A stretch of 64,000 nt of DNA, from NCBI RefSeq assembly GCF_964204865.1, contig NC_135258.1, positions 9,229,001-9,293,000 of the forward strand, given 5' to 3'. Source of the DNA: Styela clava. Lineage: Eukaryota > Chordata > Ascidiacea > Stolidobranchia > Styelidae. This document shows positions 1 through 11,187 of the stretch, one piece after another. Both the position numbers and the translations under genes were made by a program. The notes beneath the pieces were generated by a model. It did no database searches, had not been told where the DNA came from, and saw only the letters and a program-made list of their open reading frames with translations. The number at the start of each line of letters is the position of its first letter. Within the stretch, counting starts at the first letter, position 1.

Positions 1-1149
1 TCTGTTCTGAATTTGCTTTTCTAGAAGAGAGCATTGTACAATTGGCAGATGATCAGAAACACATTCTGCTAAAACAGCACTATTAACTTTTTTATCATAT
101 ACGTTTGTCCAAATGTGGTCTATACAGGTAGCAGAACTTGAAGTTATCCTGGTGGGGCAGTTTATCAGAGAATAATAGGCCAGGTTGTGCATAATATCAA
201 CAAATAGGCTGGTATTCATATTGGACTCATCGATAAGATTATAGTTGAAGTCACCCATTATATAATTATAATTCAACTTGTTCATCTTTGAGAGAACTTG
301 GGACAAGAGATTCCGAAAGTTAGCATTGTTCAATTCATCAGTTAGTGGTGATCTATAAATAGTACCGCAGGTTATTGTTTTATTTTCCAATAATATGTCA
401 ATAAATATAGATTCGAAAACCTTTTCACACATTATAGTAATATCCTTGCGGACAATGTATTTCAAATCATTTCGAATGTAGAGACCAACACCACCACCTC
501 GGTGATGAAATCTACTGTTGGTGATAAAAACATAGCCATCCAATGTATTGAAATGGCCATTTGTACCAGATACAATCCATGTTTCATTTACAGCAATTAC
601 ATGAGGCTTACAATTCAGTGAATTCACTAGTGCTTCAAATTTTGTGTAGTTTTTGAAAGAGGCTAAAGATCTGATATTGAGTGAAAGAGTCATGAAACCA
701 CTTAGTTTAAAACTATCATTGAATTTGAGATCATTGACATCACTAGAGCAAATATACTGATTTGAGCTGTTGTACATGAAAACACTGTTTATGTTGTTGA
801 ATTCATCATTGTCAGTATTGGCTGACTCAAGAAACATTTGGTTTAGGTATTCAGGATCAAGAATTTTAGTAAGTGCCTGGGCTTCAGCTTTTTCTGAATG
901 AAGAGAAGTACATGATTCTAATAATTCAGAATCAGAGAGAGAAGAGAATGGTATGCAATCTTTTTCACAAAAGAAACAGCACCAAGGCATATCATCAGCT
1001 TCAGATTGCAGGTTTTCATACTGCTGGTTAGAGATATTGGTGCATTTTAAATGTATCCAATGTGAGCAAATGTTGCAAAAAATAGCTTTCTGATTAGTTC
1101 GGACTGATTTGTGGCAATTTCTACAGGGATATTTTAAATTATGTTTCAT
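1..1149 (-). CDS. Non-LTR retrotransposon ORF2, N-terminal part (PHD finger + endonuclease), cut by window edge
   Basis: Reading down the minus strand from an ATG at 1147-1149, the frame stays open to base 1, at least 383 codons. The ATG sits in a strong start context (GCCACCACCATG). The N-terminus has a PHD/RING-like Cys-His cluster: CRNC, CNIC, then HWIHLKC and WCCFFC. A long acidic linker follows, then an exonuclease-endonuclease-phosphatase fold with NETW, GGGVGLYIRN, GDFNYN and SDHLP. These are the endonuclease motifs of CR1/L2/Jockey-type LINEs. In such elements this domain nicks the target for reverse transcription, and a reverse transcriptase would follow beyond the window. I see no stop or frameshift, so this could be a young copy. 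The exact clade (CR1, L2, Crack or Daphne-like) is not decided here. Confidence 0.85.
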   Translation of the reverse strand, partial: MKHNLKYPCRNCHKSVRTNQKAIFCNICSHWIHLKCTNISNQQYENLQSEADDMPWCCFFCEKDCIPFSSLSDSELLESCTSLHSEKAEAQALTKILDPEYLNQMFLESANTDNDEFNNINSVFMYNSSNQYICSSDVNDLKFNDSFKLSGFMTLSLNIRSLASFKNYTKFEALVNSLNCKPHVIAVNETWIVSGTNGHFNTLDGYVFITNSRFHHRGGGVGLYIRNDLKYIVRKDITIMCEKVFESIFIDILLENKTITCGTIYRSPLTDELNNANFRNLLSQVLSKMNKLNYNYIMGDFNYNLIDESNMNTSLFVDIMHNLAYYSLINCPTRITSSSATCIDHIWTNVYDKKVNSAVLAECVSDHLPIVQCSLLEKQIQNR

Positions 1150-1383
1150 GGTGGTGGCAAAGTAATGAAATAAAAAAATAAAAAAAGTATAGTGAAGTAA
1201 GACAAAATCTAAAATACAAAGCTTGAATACAAAGTTTCCAGGTGCAGAACTTATGGTTAAATAAGTACTAGCCTAATTAGCATAAGGAAAATAAGGGTGA
1301 AAATAAATTAAGTTAAATTATATTATCAACCCTGTGCTAAAGGCCACCACTATACCAATGAGACCAAGTTGCAAACAGTGTGC

Positions 1384-2079
1384 CTATTTGCTAGGTCCCA
1401 TTGGGCGAGCAGCAGCCCTGGAGTACAGGGGACGAGAGAGAGTAGTGATATCATTTAAACAAGATATAACTCGCCTTCTGTCCAAGTAAGCGTATATAGT
1501 CCCATTCATTGTCGACACCTTATGCTTCCCGAATGCTTCCTTGGCAGCGGCGAGGAGCTTGAGCCTATTCCGGGTCAAGGACTCCGTGATGGACAAACCG
1601 CTGCCTTTTAGATCTTTCTTCCTACCATATATTAAATTTTTTGTCGATCTTCGGACAAATTTAATAATGATGGGGTTCTTCGGGGACTTGGATCGCAATT
1701 TATGGGTTATATCAATATCCGTGTTAACAATAGGCTGGTCAAGATTGAAGTTATTGTTCAGGGTGTTAACAACAAAGTCTTCAAACTTGTAGTACTCAGA
1801 TTCTGGAACAGATTTGCAGCCATGAAGAACAACACAGTTCCTCCGGCTGTACTGTTCCTGATCATCTTGCTGTTTTTCACATAACTCCAGTCTTTTTATA
1901 ATCTCCTCGATCTTAAGTGAGATTTGAGCCACATCATGCTGGAACTTCTTAACAGCTTCAGACTTGCTGCCATGGTCTTCAGTGGCAGACAGTTCATCTG
2001 AGCGTTGCATGAGCGCTTGTTGGTTGGCCTGGAGGGATGTAACAGCAGCCAGAATCTGGTTATGAACTTCGGTATTCAT
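1384..2079 (-). CDS. Non-LTR retrotransposon ORF1 protein, 231 aa
   Basis: This intact 231-residue ORF lies 234 bp upstream of the endonuclease ORF on the same strand, the normal ORF1-ORF2 order. Residues about 40-75 are heptad-like and charged and should form a coiled coil. They are followed by EQYSRRNCVVLHG, a motif typical of LINE ORF1 proteins at the start of the RNA-binding domain. Family members form trimers that coat the element RNA as a nucleic-acid chaperone. A basic stretch (KLRSKSPKNPIIIKFVRR) fits RNA binding. The start is the first ATG (2077-2079) of the open frame. The element's 5' UTR should lie above 2079, but I could not place its 5' end. Confidence 0.8.
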   Translation of the reverse strand: MNTEVHNQILAAVTSLQANQQALMQRSDELSATEDHGSKSEAVKKFQHDVAQISLKIEEIIKRLELCEKQQDDQEQYSRRNCVVLHGCKSVPESEYYKFEDFVVNTLNNNFNLDQPIVNTDIDITHKLRSKSPKNPIIIKFVRRSTKNLIYGRKKDLKGSGLSITESLTRNRLKLLAAAKEAFGKHKVSTMNGTIYAYLDRRRVISCLNDITTLSRPLYSRAAARPMGPSK

Positions 2080-4493
2080 ATTGATTTTCCGTGGAGTTTC
2101 GAGTTGAACAGGTAATTATTTCAGCAAAATCCAATGTAGTATTATGATTAGAAAGGTATATTCCGTTTGTTGATATAATCGAAGGTAGCAGGCTTTAGTA
2201 CTTAAGTTAACCAAAGATTAAACTATCATCTGCAAACTTAATTATACAGCGAATAATGATACCTTATGAGGGTTGTAGACCGTATAGTTTAGCTCCTGTA
2301 CCTATTATTGTAATTAGGCGACCAGTGGAGATATATTGGATTCTCCCCTTCATTTTAATTTGTTGTGGTATTCTATGATTTGTTTTGTGTGTATACAAAA
2401 TTTTATCCTAGGTTGAGGTTCTGCTGTGAAGTTGATGTGAAGGCCAACATACGAATGGTCAGTGTGGTTTGAGAGTTTCTGCATGGTTTGCGAGGAATTC
2501 ACCCTGTGTCCCAACCATATTTCAACTCTGGTCTTTGAACTAGCGTTTTATAGATAGATAACTAATAATCAATATCTACTCGAAATAATAATTAATTCTA
2601 AACAAAAGTGTAGGGTAGTGCTGTTTCCAAATATGTAACCCTTGAATATCCTACTCGCAGATTTGTTTTCTGTTTTTCAGGTCGTTCTGTGATGATCAAT
2701 ACAATGGCTAGTTTATTGAATATAAATGGTGTCTACAACAACAAAATTCGCAGGCTGATGTCTCATCCACGATAAACTTGAATCTATTACGCCACAATAA
2801 TTAAATGAAGAAATGATCCTGTGAAATAACAATACTAATTCCTTTATTCCTAATTCCTTTATCCTTGCAGAAGTCAATATCTAAGAATGAAAAAAAAAAC
2901 CTTATAACCTTAGCAACCAACATATTCCTATACCCTGTCTTTCTACCTTAATTAATTATAATTACTCATACTTATAAAGTTACTGATAGATTTAAATACT
3001 TATTGCAATCTGGACTACAATTTGGCAATAATAGGCTCTAGTTTGGGCAATGAAGTGGTCTAGCCCACCTCTTCATGCACCCAATTCTGGCAACTTTGGT
3101 TGGGCATTTTGGCATTTGACTCCATCTATAATCAGCTTGACAATATATTTTTTTATAAAAGTTTATCTTTACTGTTCACTCCCATTTATAAAATTGATCA
3201 ATTTGGCAGTGGCAATCATGATAAATTTATAAATATGGTGTGGCAAGTAATTTTTATTTATTTATTTTTTATTAACTACCAGTATGTAATTTTTCATGTT
3301 CCCTTTACTTAATAACTTCTATATGGTTGTGTGTGTGGGTGCGTGTGAGCGTGTGTGAAATATTTCAATTATTTTAGGTGAGTGAACACGTACCACATGT
3401 TCTTGGCAAAACCTTCCATCTTATATACATTCTGTACGTTTTAAACCTTATCTAAGGTTTTGTTCGCTCTCCTGATTTCATAATCAGTTTTTATTTATTT
3501 ATTTTTAGCATTCATTTTATTGTTTTGCTGATTATGGAGTCGAAATAAACTTATACTTATACTTATATATATAGTTTGAAATTTCTAAAGCAATACACAA
3601 ATCCCAAGTGTTCTTCTCTTTAAATATTTAAGAGTCGATACACAGCGACAATGGGGTTATTTTGCACAACTTGCGCTATTACAAATAATTACTAACGTCG
3701 TATTAAGTATTAAAATATTGCAACGTTAGCTATAGCAGTCTTCTCATTTTTTTGCATCGTTGTCCATAGCAAGCATTCTTTTCGCTTCATTGCATCGCTT
3801 TCTAGAGCAGGCAATCTTCTCATTTTGAATGAAAGTAGGTAGATATAAATGGTGCGAGTGAATTAAATTGCAATTATCAGAGGTCGCAAAAGACAGATAA
3901 GAAATAGGTATCCTGTATATCTGCAAAAGATGATAAAAAAGCACCATTACTTACCGTATATCAATATATGTAAATAATAATAAAAATTCTTCGTATCTAA
4001 ATCAGGTTGACAATGTTGCCTTTTAGACCTACTGGGAGTAAGAAGGATTAACTTGACTCTGTGATTTATAGCGTGCTATCAACCAACGCACATAATATAC
4101 AGGTACATTATATACCAACAAGTAATAATATACAAGAAGAAAAACTTGATGTTATCACAAAATGTGGGTAATCTATTAGAATATAGGCCACGGTACATAA
4201 CTGGCCACAGCTATTAAAACTTTGGAAATCTAGTAAATTAAATTAAAATAGTATAAGATTAATTAATACGAACAAGAAGATTTTGGATATTTTAAAATTA
4301 TTTGAATATTAGAATATATGAACATTTCTGAGAACATTTAATTCAGCAGAGTTTTTGTCCATGTTATACTATATATATTTATATATAAATTTGATAGTGT
4401 ATTCTGTTTATAACCTATTGAATATGCTATTTACAGGTGCCAATACACTATTGTAATATACATATTATTGACAATAAATTTTGATTTAACAGC
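2080..4493. other. Intergenic: LINE 5' flank, repeat family A, SDR upstream region
   Basis: No host gene is visible. The part just above 2079 is probably the LINE 5' UTR. 3324-3568 is a dispersed repeat listed separately. TTTAACAG at 4486-4493, just before the dehydrogenase ATG, looks like a splice acceptor, so a non-coding first exon of that gene may lie in this interval. The rest is AT-rich and unremarkable. Confidence 0.5.
3324..3568 (+). repeat. Repeat family A copy 1, ending GGAGTCGAAATAAAC plus (TTATAC)n
   Basis: This segment matches the reverse complement of about 42803-43008 along most of its length. Both have a GT-rich start, ATTATTTTAG, CGTACCA, GTTTTGTT(C/T)GCTCTCCTGATT, and finally CTGATTATGGAGTCGAAATAAAC. 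Here the end is followed by TTATAC repeats. A unique body ending in a short tandem tail after AATAAA suggests the 3' end of a LINE or a LINE-derived SINE. Confidence 0.6.
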
Positions 4494-7400
4494 ATGGGCC
4501 TCAGTGAACTTCTCATATTTTTGTTTAAATTTTGGTCTTCATTTTTCGTCAGTTTTTGGAGGTGAGTTATTTGTTTTGGTGTTATTTAAATATTTACAAT
4601 GGCAAGTCATAAATGAAAAATACAACAAAGACCTTCTAGAACTTAGCCTTAGATTAAAAGTTGAATATTCAAATAATATTTTCCACTGGGAAGTTATTGG
4701 CTACTATATATAAAGACATTTAAAAACCTTAGTCCAATATACTTTTTGCACTGTAATATACTATATTTAATTGTATATAAAAAGTATTTGCTTTTTAATT
4801 TCTATAGGACTTCAAGGTTATCAATTTTTTTTCACAGATTGTTTTTTCCAGTCCCGCCAAAAGATGTCAGAAATGAACTTGTGCTTGTGACAGGTGCAGG
4901 ACATGGTATGGGAAGAATTGAAGCTGTTGAATTTGCAAAGCGGGGTGCTATCATCATTGTGGGTTATACCATTCGTCGTTGATAAACCATTTGTTTATTC
5001 TTCTACTTTTACAATGTTTGTGCTCGTTTAGTTAATGTTCAACTATATTACGATGTCTATATCTACTATACAAATAACTTTTTAATTTCAGTCAAAGAGA
5101 CATCAGGTATTTGACTTGCAACATGTTGCAAAATGAATCTTAGTATTGAATGCATGAATATAAAGCTTATGAACATTATGAAGATAGGCTACAAATTTAT
5201 ATATATCTTCAAAATATTTCTTCACTGCTTTGAGCAGTACATTCCGAAACCGACGCTCTCAGACAAAATTCCAGCTAGCTCAACCTCGAGTTGCTTAAAA
5301 CCTAGTGGGTTATTCGATGGTCTGACATCATCATAATTTTATGTTTTCGCCCATTGCAGAACATAGCAAGTCCCTGGATGTAATAATTGGACGTGACTAT
5401 GATGACTATGATGACATTGCAAGTTAAAATCTTGGGTTCAAATCCCATTCCCATGACCTCACCTAGGGTGTAACAAAATGGGTAGGCAAAATTCCAGTCC
5501 TTCCAAACTATAATAGCTCTATATAAAGCAGTAACTGCTTGTTCAGAGCGAGAGTCATAATATATCAAAAGTCTCTGCACTGTCTTCTTCACTTAATTAT
5601 TTATTCAATTGAAATGTTGAACTATTTTATCAGGTTGTTGACATAAATGAAGACAATAATGATGAAACTGCAAATCTTATCAGAGAAATGGGAGGCATTG
5701 TTCATGCTTATACTTGCGATGTCAGTAAACAAGAGAATGTCAAAAAGTAATATTGCATATAATGTGATTGGATTTTGTTTCGGAAAATTTAAGTGTTATA
5801 AATATGCATATCAATACTTCAGCTGTAAATCAACAACAACAACTATTATCAATTAAATTTATATTTGATCATGATAAAAACACATTTGTTTTGATTATGA
5901 TAGAAATTGGATACTATGCCAAAAATCCATATTGGTGAAATATTTTATAATCTTACATACTTGATATGACAAAAGTTCTTTGTCACACATCCTTTTTATT
6001 TACTTTATATATGTATTCAAAAAGTTCTGTAAGGACTAATACACTTATTTTCAGTTTGGGTTTAAAATGATTTGTTTGTTATAGGAAAACGCTAACAAAT
6101 TTGAATTTTATAGCTTAGCAGCTGAAATCCGACAAGAAGTAGGTGATGTTTCAATCTTGGTCAATAATGCAGGAGTAATCTATGTTGCTGATATTTCATC
6201 ACTGACTAAGGACAAGATACAAAGAACCTTCGATGTCAATGTTCTAGCACATTTCTGGGTAACACTATTTAATATGTTTTTATCAAACTGTTGCCCTATG
6301 TTTAAGGCTTTGGATTCCCCTTTTATATATCTGAGTATTTATGCGTGAAGCCGCGGTCGCGGGAGGGCCCACAGCGCAAAGGGGCCCAAGCGGTTAGAAT
6401 TTAGAAATTTGTGCCGCAAAACCAAAAGCTGCATTGCAAAACCAGTAATGCACATCTTATAACGTTGATGTTAGTTCTGCTCAAATCGTTTTGTTACGTA
6501 ACAATGTCAGGGAGTCGTCGATTTTTGGTGTTTTGTGGTTTGATCACACTGGCAAAATTACGAAGGCTGTCAGAATGATGTCGAAAGCAAAACCACACGC
6601 AGAAAAAGGGCAGAAGAGGAAGCACCCATGAAAAAAATTAAAGTAACCAAGATAAACAACAAATTTTAGGTTACCATTGCCTTTTAATAGCGACATGTTA
6701 TGCTTTTTGACGAAATAAAAAAGCGTTGTTTTAGCTTATGTTCGAGAGTTTTTAGGGTCATTTTCACGAAATATTTTTGCGGGGAGGCACAAGAGTCTTG
6801 CTACGCCACTGGCCTGAACCATTGTTCAGATGAAAGCTTTCTATCAGAATGTATGTTAATTAAAACAACTTGAGTATACTGGAAATTTGTTCGAAAATGT
6901 TTCGCTTTTATAAAATCAGTATTTTTCATTTTATGCTTTATTAGATAGCTAGTTCCTGAGCGCCAAAGTTTAGTGACTCGATTCCCAACGGATAAGCTTA
7001 AACAACAGTGAAAAGAATATGAGTCACATTGACATAAAACTTCTCCCTTCATGTTGTGACAATATTATTCCAACAAATCTAAAGAAACTAGGATTTAATC
7101 ATGCATTCAACAACATTAACATTGGGTATTATCATTGTCTATTACAAGATACTGCTGCAACAAACTGATTAATTTTCTAATTTTTCAATACAACTCTGAT
7201 AGTTGTGGTAAATAATTTTTTTCTCTATTTTGAAGCCTTGAGCATCCCACTCAAGCGACTAGAGTCATTGAAAAACGTGACTCTCACTCAATTCTCCTCA
7301 GCACTGAAGCCATGCATAGCATGGGGCTTTGCTTGGCCAGAAGGATGTCTTCTCAAAAAGCATAGTTTCTATATATGTAGGTAGTAGTGCTTATTCGAAG

Positions 7401-9744
7401 CCTTGTTAGGAGATTTTGGCAATCTTATACAAATATAACTGGCAATTCATATTTTCATGATGAATATTTTATTGTTCTTAGGCTACACATTCATTTCTTG
7501 CTTCTTATTTTACTGTTTTATTCGCTTTTTTTTACAGCTAATCCAAGAATTTTTACCTGCAATGAAAAGAAAAAATCATGGTCATATTGTTGCTCTGGCA
7601 TCCCAGGCTGGACTTTCTGGAACTCCATATATGACTGATTATTGGTAAGATTGAATTATTTCAATTCTAAAGTCACCGTTGCAGCAGATGTTTCAGATCA
7701 AACAAACATGGCATCTGAGAAATTTTGCAAATCCCTAATGGATGGCACGTTATGCTCAGCCTCACTGACTGGTTACCATACATTAATTGCGCTTGGATAT
7801 AATTCGAAGACAGTAACACACTTTGCAATGTTTGATACGATGTATCCATATTGATATCAGCCATTTTGCCGATATATGCAATTGCATCAGTATTGGCTGA
7901 AATAGATAGATAAATTTTCAATATATTCAGTTCTTTGATTTTGTCTGGAATGTTTTAATTTAAAGTATCAGTATACAAATATTGGCAACTGTTTGCAACA
8001 TTTATTGCAGGGTCATCCAACCTTTTTAGCCAAAGGGCCACATTTAGTTTACGAATGATTGCGCGGGTCACTTGACATGATTGTTATGTTCTAGCTTTCC
8101 ATACACCAACTACAGATTAATGAAAAAACAAACAAAACCCTCACACCAAAATTATAAAAACAATGAAAATACGAAGATACAGTTTACAGATACCTTTTTT
8201 AATGTCGAGTATGACACCGCGTCTATGGACGATGAAATGGACGATGTAGCAATGCATAGTAAATTTTTCATATTACTGATCTCACAGGGGATTTGACATG
8301 ATTCATCCGTGAAAAAACTTTTTTTAATTGAGGTTTCAATAATGGCCCAAGTTTGTGAAAAACAATGGGATTCGTATAATACCACGCGGGCCACTCGGAG
8401 TAAGGTGTACCACTTTAGGCGGGCACATGTGGCCCACCGGCCACAGGTTGGACGACCCTGATTTATTGCCTCACAGTTAGTCAGTTAGTATAGTGACTGA
8501 CTAAAATGAATGAACATATGTATTTCACCAAGTATTGTAGCTGGGGGGTATTGGGGTGGTATCGAAAAAAAGATGATATCGGTATATCTCTAATTTGATA
8601 ATCGCAATTAAAAATTCAAATTCACTTCAAATGTGATAGCTAACTACTGGCATAGAATAATTGACCGAGTACTATTGATTATAATTTGTAGTGCATCAAA
8701 ACATGCAGTTGTTGGACTCTACGAATCTCTTCGCCGAGAATTAAGATGGATGAAATACGATGGGATACATGTAACATATGTCTGTCCACTGTTTGTTGAT
8801 ACTGGATTTGTTAAAAATCCGACAATGAAAGGAATGAGTATACTTGGTCCTGAAGAGGTTGTGGATGCATTAGTGAAAGGAGTTCTGACTAATCAAGCTA
8901 AAGTGGTGCTGCCAAATACTCAAAGATTTTTCCTTTTTGCCAGGTAAGAAGACTGATAAGATGGCTAAATATTATGTTAAATATATTAAGAAGTTGGCCA
9001 GTTCAGTTTGAACCAATGCATGTTAACTACTGTTTACTTTGTGAATAACATGGATAAATAATTTGAGATCGGATTTTTATATTATCCCAGTGCTGTGGGA
9101 AGTCGATAGAACGTCTTAATGGCAAACCTCGGCCCCTTGTCCAGTTACCAGTCCATGTTGTGTTTGGGAATAGTCATCCAGTCATTCGTTCCAGATTCAT
9201 AGACTTCGTTGATCCAATTCATAAATTCTATGCCATATTCATCCCTATTCTGGTATTATATCTGAGCCTATGCTATTCCATCTATACATTTTGTGAAAAT
9301 GTTTTCACACGTTCCTTACATCAGATCAAACAATTAACAGGTCTTACAGGTTCAATAATAGGGTTACATTAACTGGGTGTTCATGATAGTGCAGTGGCCA
9401 AGGTTTAATCACAAATATAACTAGTAGTTTGACAGATAGCTCATCGTTTTCAAAGCAATTAGAATGATTTTATAATCTAGACACCAATGGGAAATGATGA
9501 TTTGCCTAATACCACACCTCATACCTCTATTTAATAACCATGCGAAGCGCTATGGTTCACCATATGATCAAGATATCTCATAAACTTCCCTACATTTGTA
9601 ATGAATACGCTATATTTTCTCCACTTTGTTTACTTTTGTATACAAACCTTTATCAGGTCTATCATGACACATGCTGCTGAAGAAGCATTGTTTGATTTTA
9701 TTGATCCGCAATGCGATAAAGTTGATATGAAGAAGCATACCTAA
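4494..9744 (+). CDS. Short-chain dehydrogenase/reductase of the SDR16C type (HSD17B11/RDHE2-like), 7 exons, 297 aa
   Basis: Coding exons: 4494-4561, 4838-4958, 5634-5746, 6114-6258, 7538-7644, 8692-8943 and 9657-9744. All phases join and total 894 nt with a TAA stop. Residues 1-23 form a hydrophobic N-terminal anchor. TGAGHGMG (41-48) is the dinucleotide-binding loop. Asp66 at the end of beta-2 favours NAD(H). NNAG is at 118-121. The catalytic tetrad is Asn143, Ser171, Tyr184 and Lys188 (YCASK), and PLFVDTGF follows. Length and order match SDR16C enzymes, which oxidise retinol or 17-beta-hydroxysteroids on ER or lipid droplets; the substrate here is not known. Exon 2 uses GTGGGT as donor, so it joins as AIII-VVDIN. 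A candidate AATAAA is at 10232. Family assignment is firm, orthology to one member is not. Confidence 0.9.
5375..5560 (+). repeat. Possible tRNA-derived SINE in SDR intron 2
   Basis: GGGTTCAAATCCC near 5430 is a good match to a Pol III B box (GGTTCRANNCC). No convincing A box or second copy in the window was found, so the SINE call is tentative. Confidence 0.3.
6343..6811. mobile_element. Relic of a transposon with a GCTACGCCACTG end in SDR intron 4
   Basis: The right side ends GTCTTGCTACGCCACTG, the reverse complement of the CAGTGGCGTAGC start common on hAT-type MITEs. The left side (GGTCGCGGGAGGGCCC and GGGGCCCAAG) is GC-rich like other such ends, but its terminal bases have decayed. No target duplication was found. 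Confidence 0.4.
8008..8460. mobile_element. hAT-type MITE, 453 bp, in SDR intron 5
   Basis: The element starts CAGGGTCATCCAACCT and ends AGGTTGGACGACCCTG, terminal inverted repeats with one mismatch in 16. It is flanked by a perfect 8-bp duplication, ATTTATTG, at 8000-8007 and 8461-8468. Inner parts carry the GGGCCAC / GGCCCACCGGCC motifs of this hAT class. There is no transposase, so it is non-autonomous. Confidence 0.9.
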
Positions 9745-11187
9745 TTTTTTACTTAATTAATATACCTACCTCTAATTTGTGGTGCTGTCATTCATCAATA
9801 ATCTATGCAAAATTTCAATTTTTAATCTAAACATCATGATGCAAATGTAATTTTCAAACTAATTTTTTCATTTCTTGTCTTCATCATATTATGTAAAAGA
9901 GAGATTTGATTTCACAAATAATGTCAACTCAACACTATAAAGCATTTGAAGCAACAGAAACATTTCAATAATAATTGGTTATCATTATTTGTGAGATATA
10001 ACTATCTGCTCAAATTTTATTCGGAAATTTTATTCGGAGACTTCCTTCATTTTCGCGAGGTTTTGTCATTTCAGGTGAAAAATCCTCAAACGTTAAATTT
10101 TGTTTTATGCATTTCATTTACAAATTCAATCAAGAAACGTCACCAATAATACTTACAGCCATGATAGTTTTTGGAAAATAGACAGTTATTCAAATTTTTA
10201 AAATAATTGACTTTTCATGTAATACCCATTGAATAAAATTTGAGTGGTTCAATGTGAATCTATTTCTTATGTATAGCAGGATATTCATACTAATTCTGCG
10301 AAGTTCCATCAGTGGATAAAAGGGAAAAAATGATCTTGATAAGAATAGAATGAAAAGGTTAGTTTACCTGTGCACAGAACACGTTTGAAGCTAAGTATGT
10401 TTACAAAAGTAAATTAGTATGTGCGTGGTTAACAATGCTACAATCATCAAATTCATTAGTACATATGTTATATGGTGTTTCTCCAGTTTGAATACACAAT
10501 TTTACGGCTGAAAAGGTCCATTTCAAAGTATTGACTCACCTAAAAGAAACGTCTTCAACTTACTGCCAAAAAGATTCCTTCAAATCACAATTGAAGAAAA
10601 AAATTTTCTGCAATTACTCTAAATATGTCGTGTTGGTGCTGAGTAGAACGTTGTCTATACATGATTAAATTGTGGTTTCCAAGGAAAATTTTATTGACAG
10701 TCCCAAGTATTACTGTCACTCAAACTTGTTCATCGCATTGCTATGAAATCTACTATGAATCGGACCTCTACTTGCAACAGCAGCGAGGTTTTGAACTTTT
10801 AGCCAACACCACACCATAACCAGACTCCAAAAATTGGGCCACATTGTACCATGAAATTTAATATATGTGTAAAAAGTAATATGATTGGAAGAAGACATTT
10901 TGCTCAGAATGTCAATCGCCAGTAGAAGAGGTTCAAACCAATACTTTAATTTCAAGTAATCAAAGTTACAGAAAAATAAACTTTACAGCATTTAAACAGA
11001 AATTCCTCACAAAAATCTTTAGAAAATACAGTACAGTATCGAGCTATCCATACAACTGAAAGCTGTTCATTTTCAACCAGTGGAAACAAGCCTTCATCCT
11101 TAGCTTCGCAGCAAGGTTTCTTCCATTGAGAGCTTCCTCGAACATATCACAGTGCGCGTTGCCATGAGTCCTTATCAACATCAGTAA
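9745..11187. other. Intergenic between convergent SDR and GINS4
   Basis: The two genes converge here. AATAAA at 10232 on the plus strand and TTTATT at about 10692 (AATAAA on the minus strand) are candidate polyadenylation signals for SDR and GINS4. I see no convincing coding exon or repeat. Confidence 0.5.
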
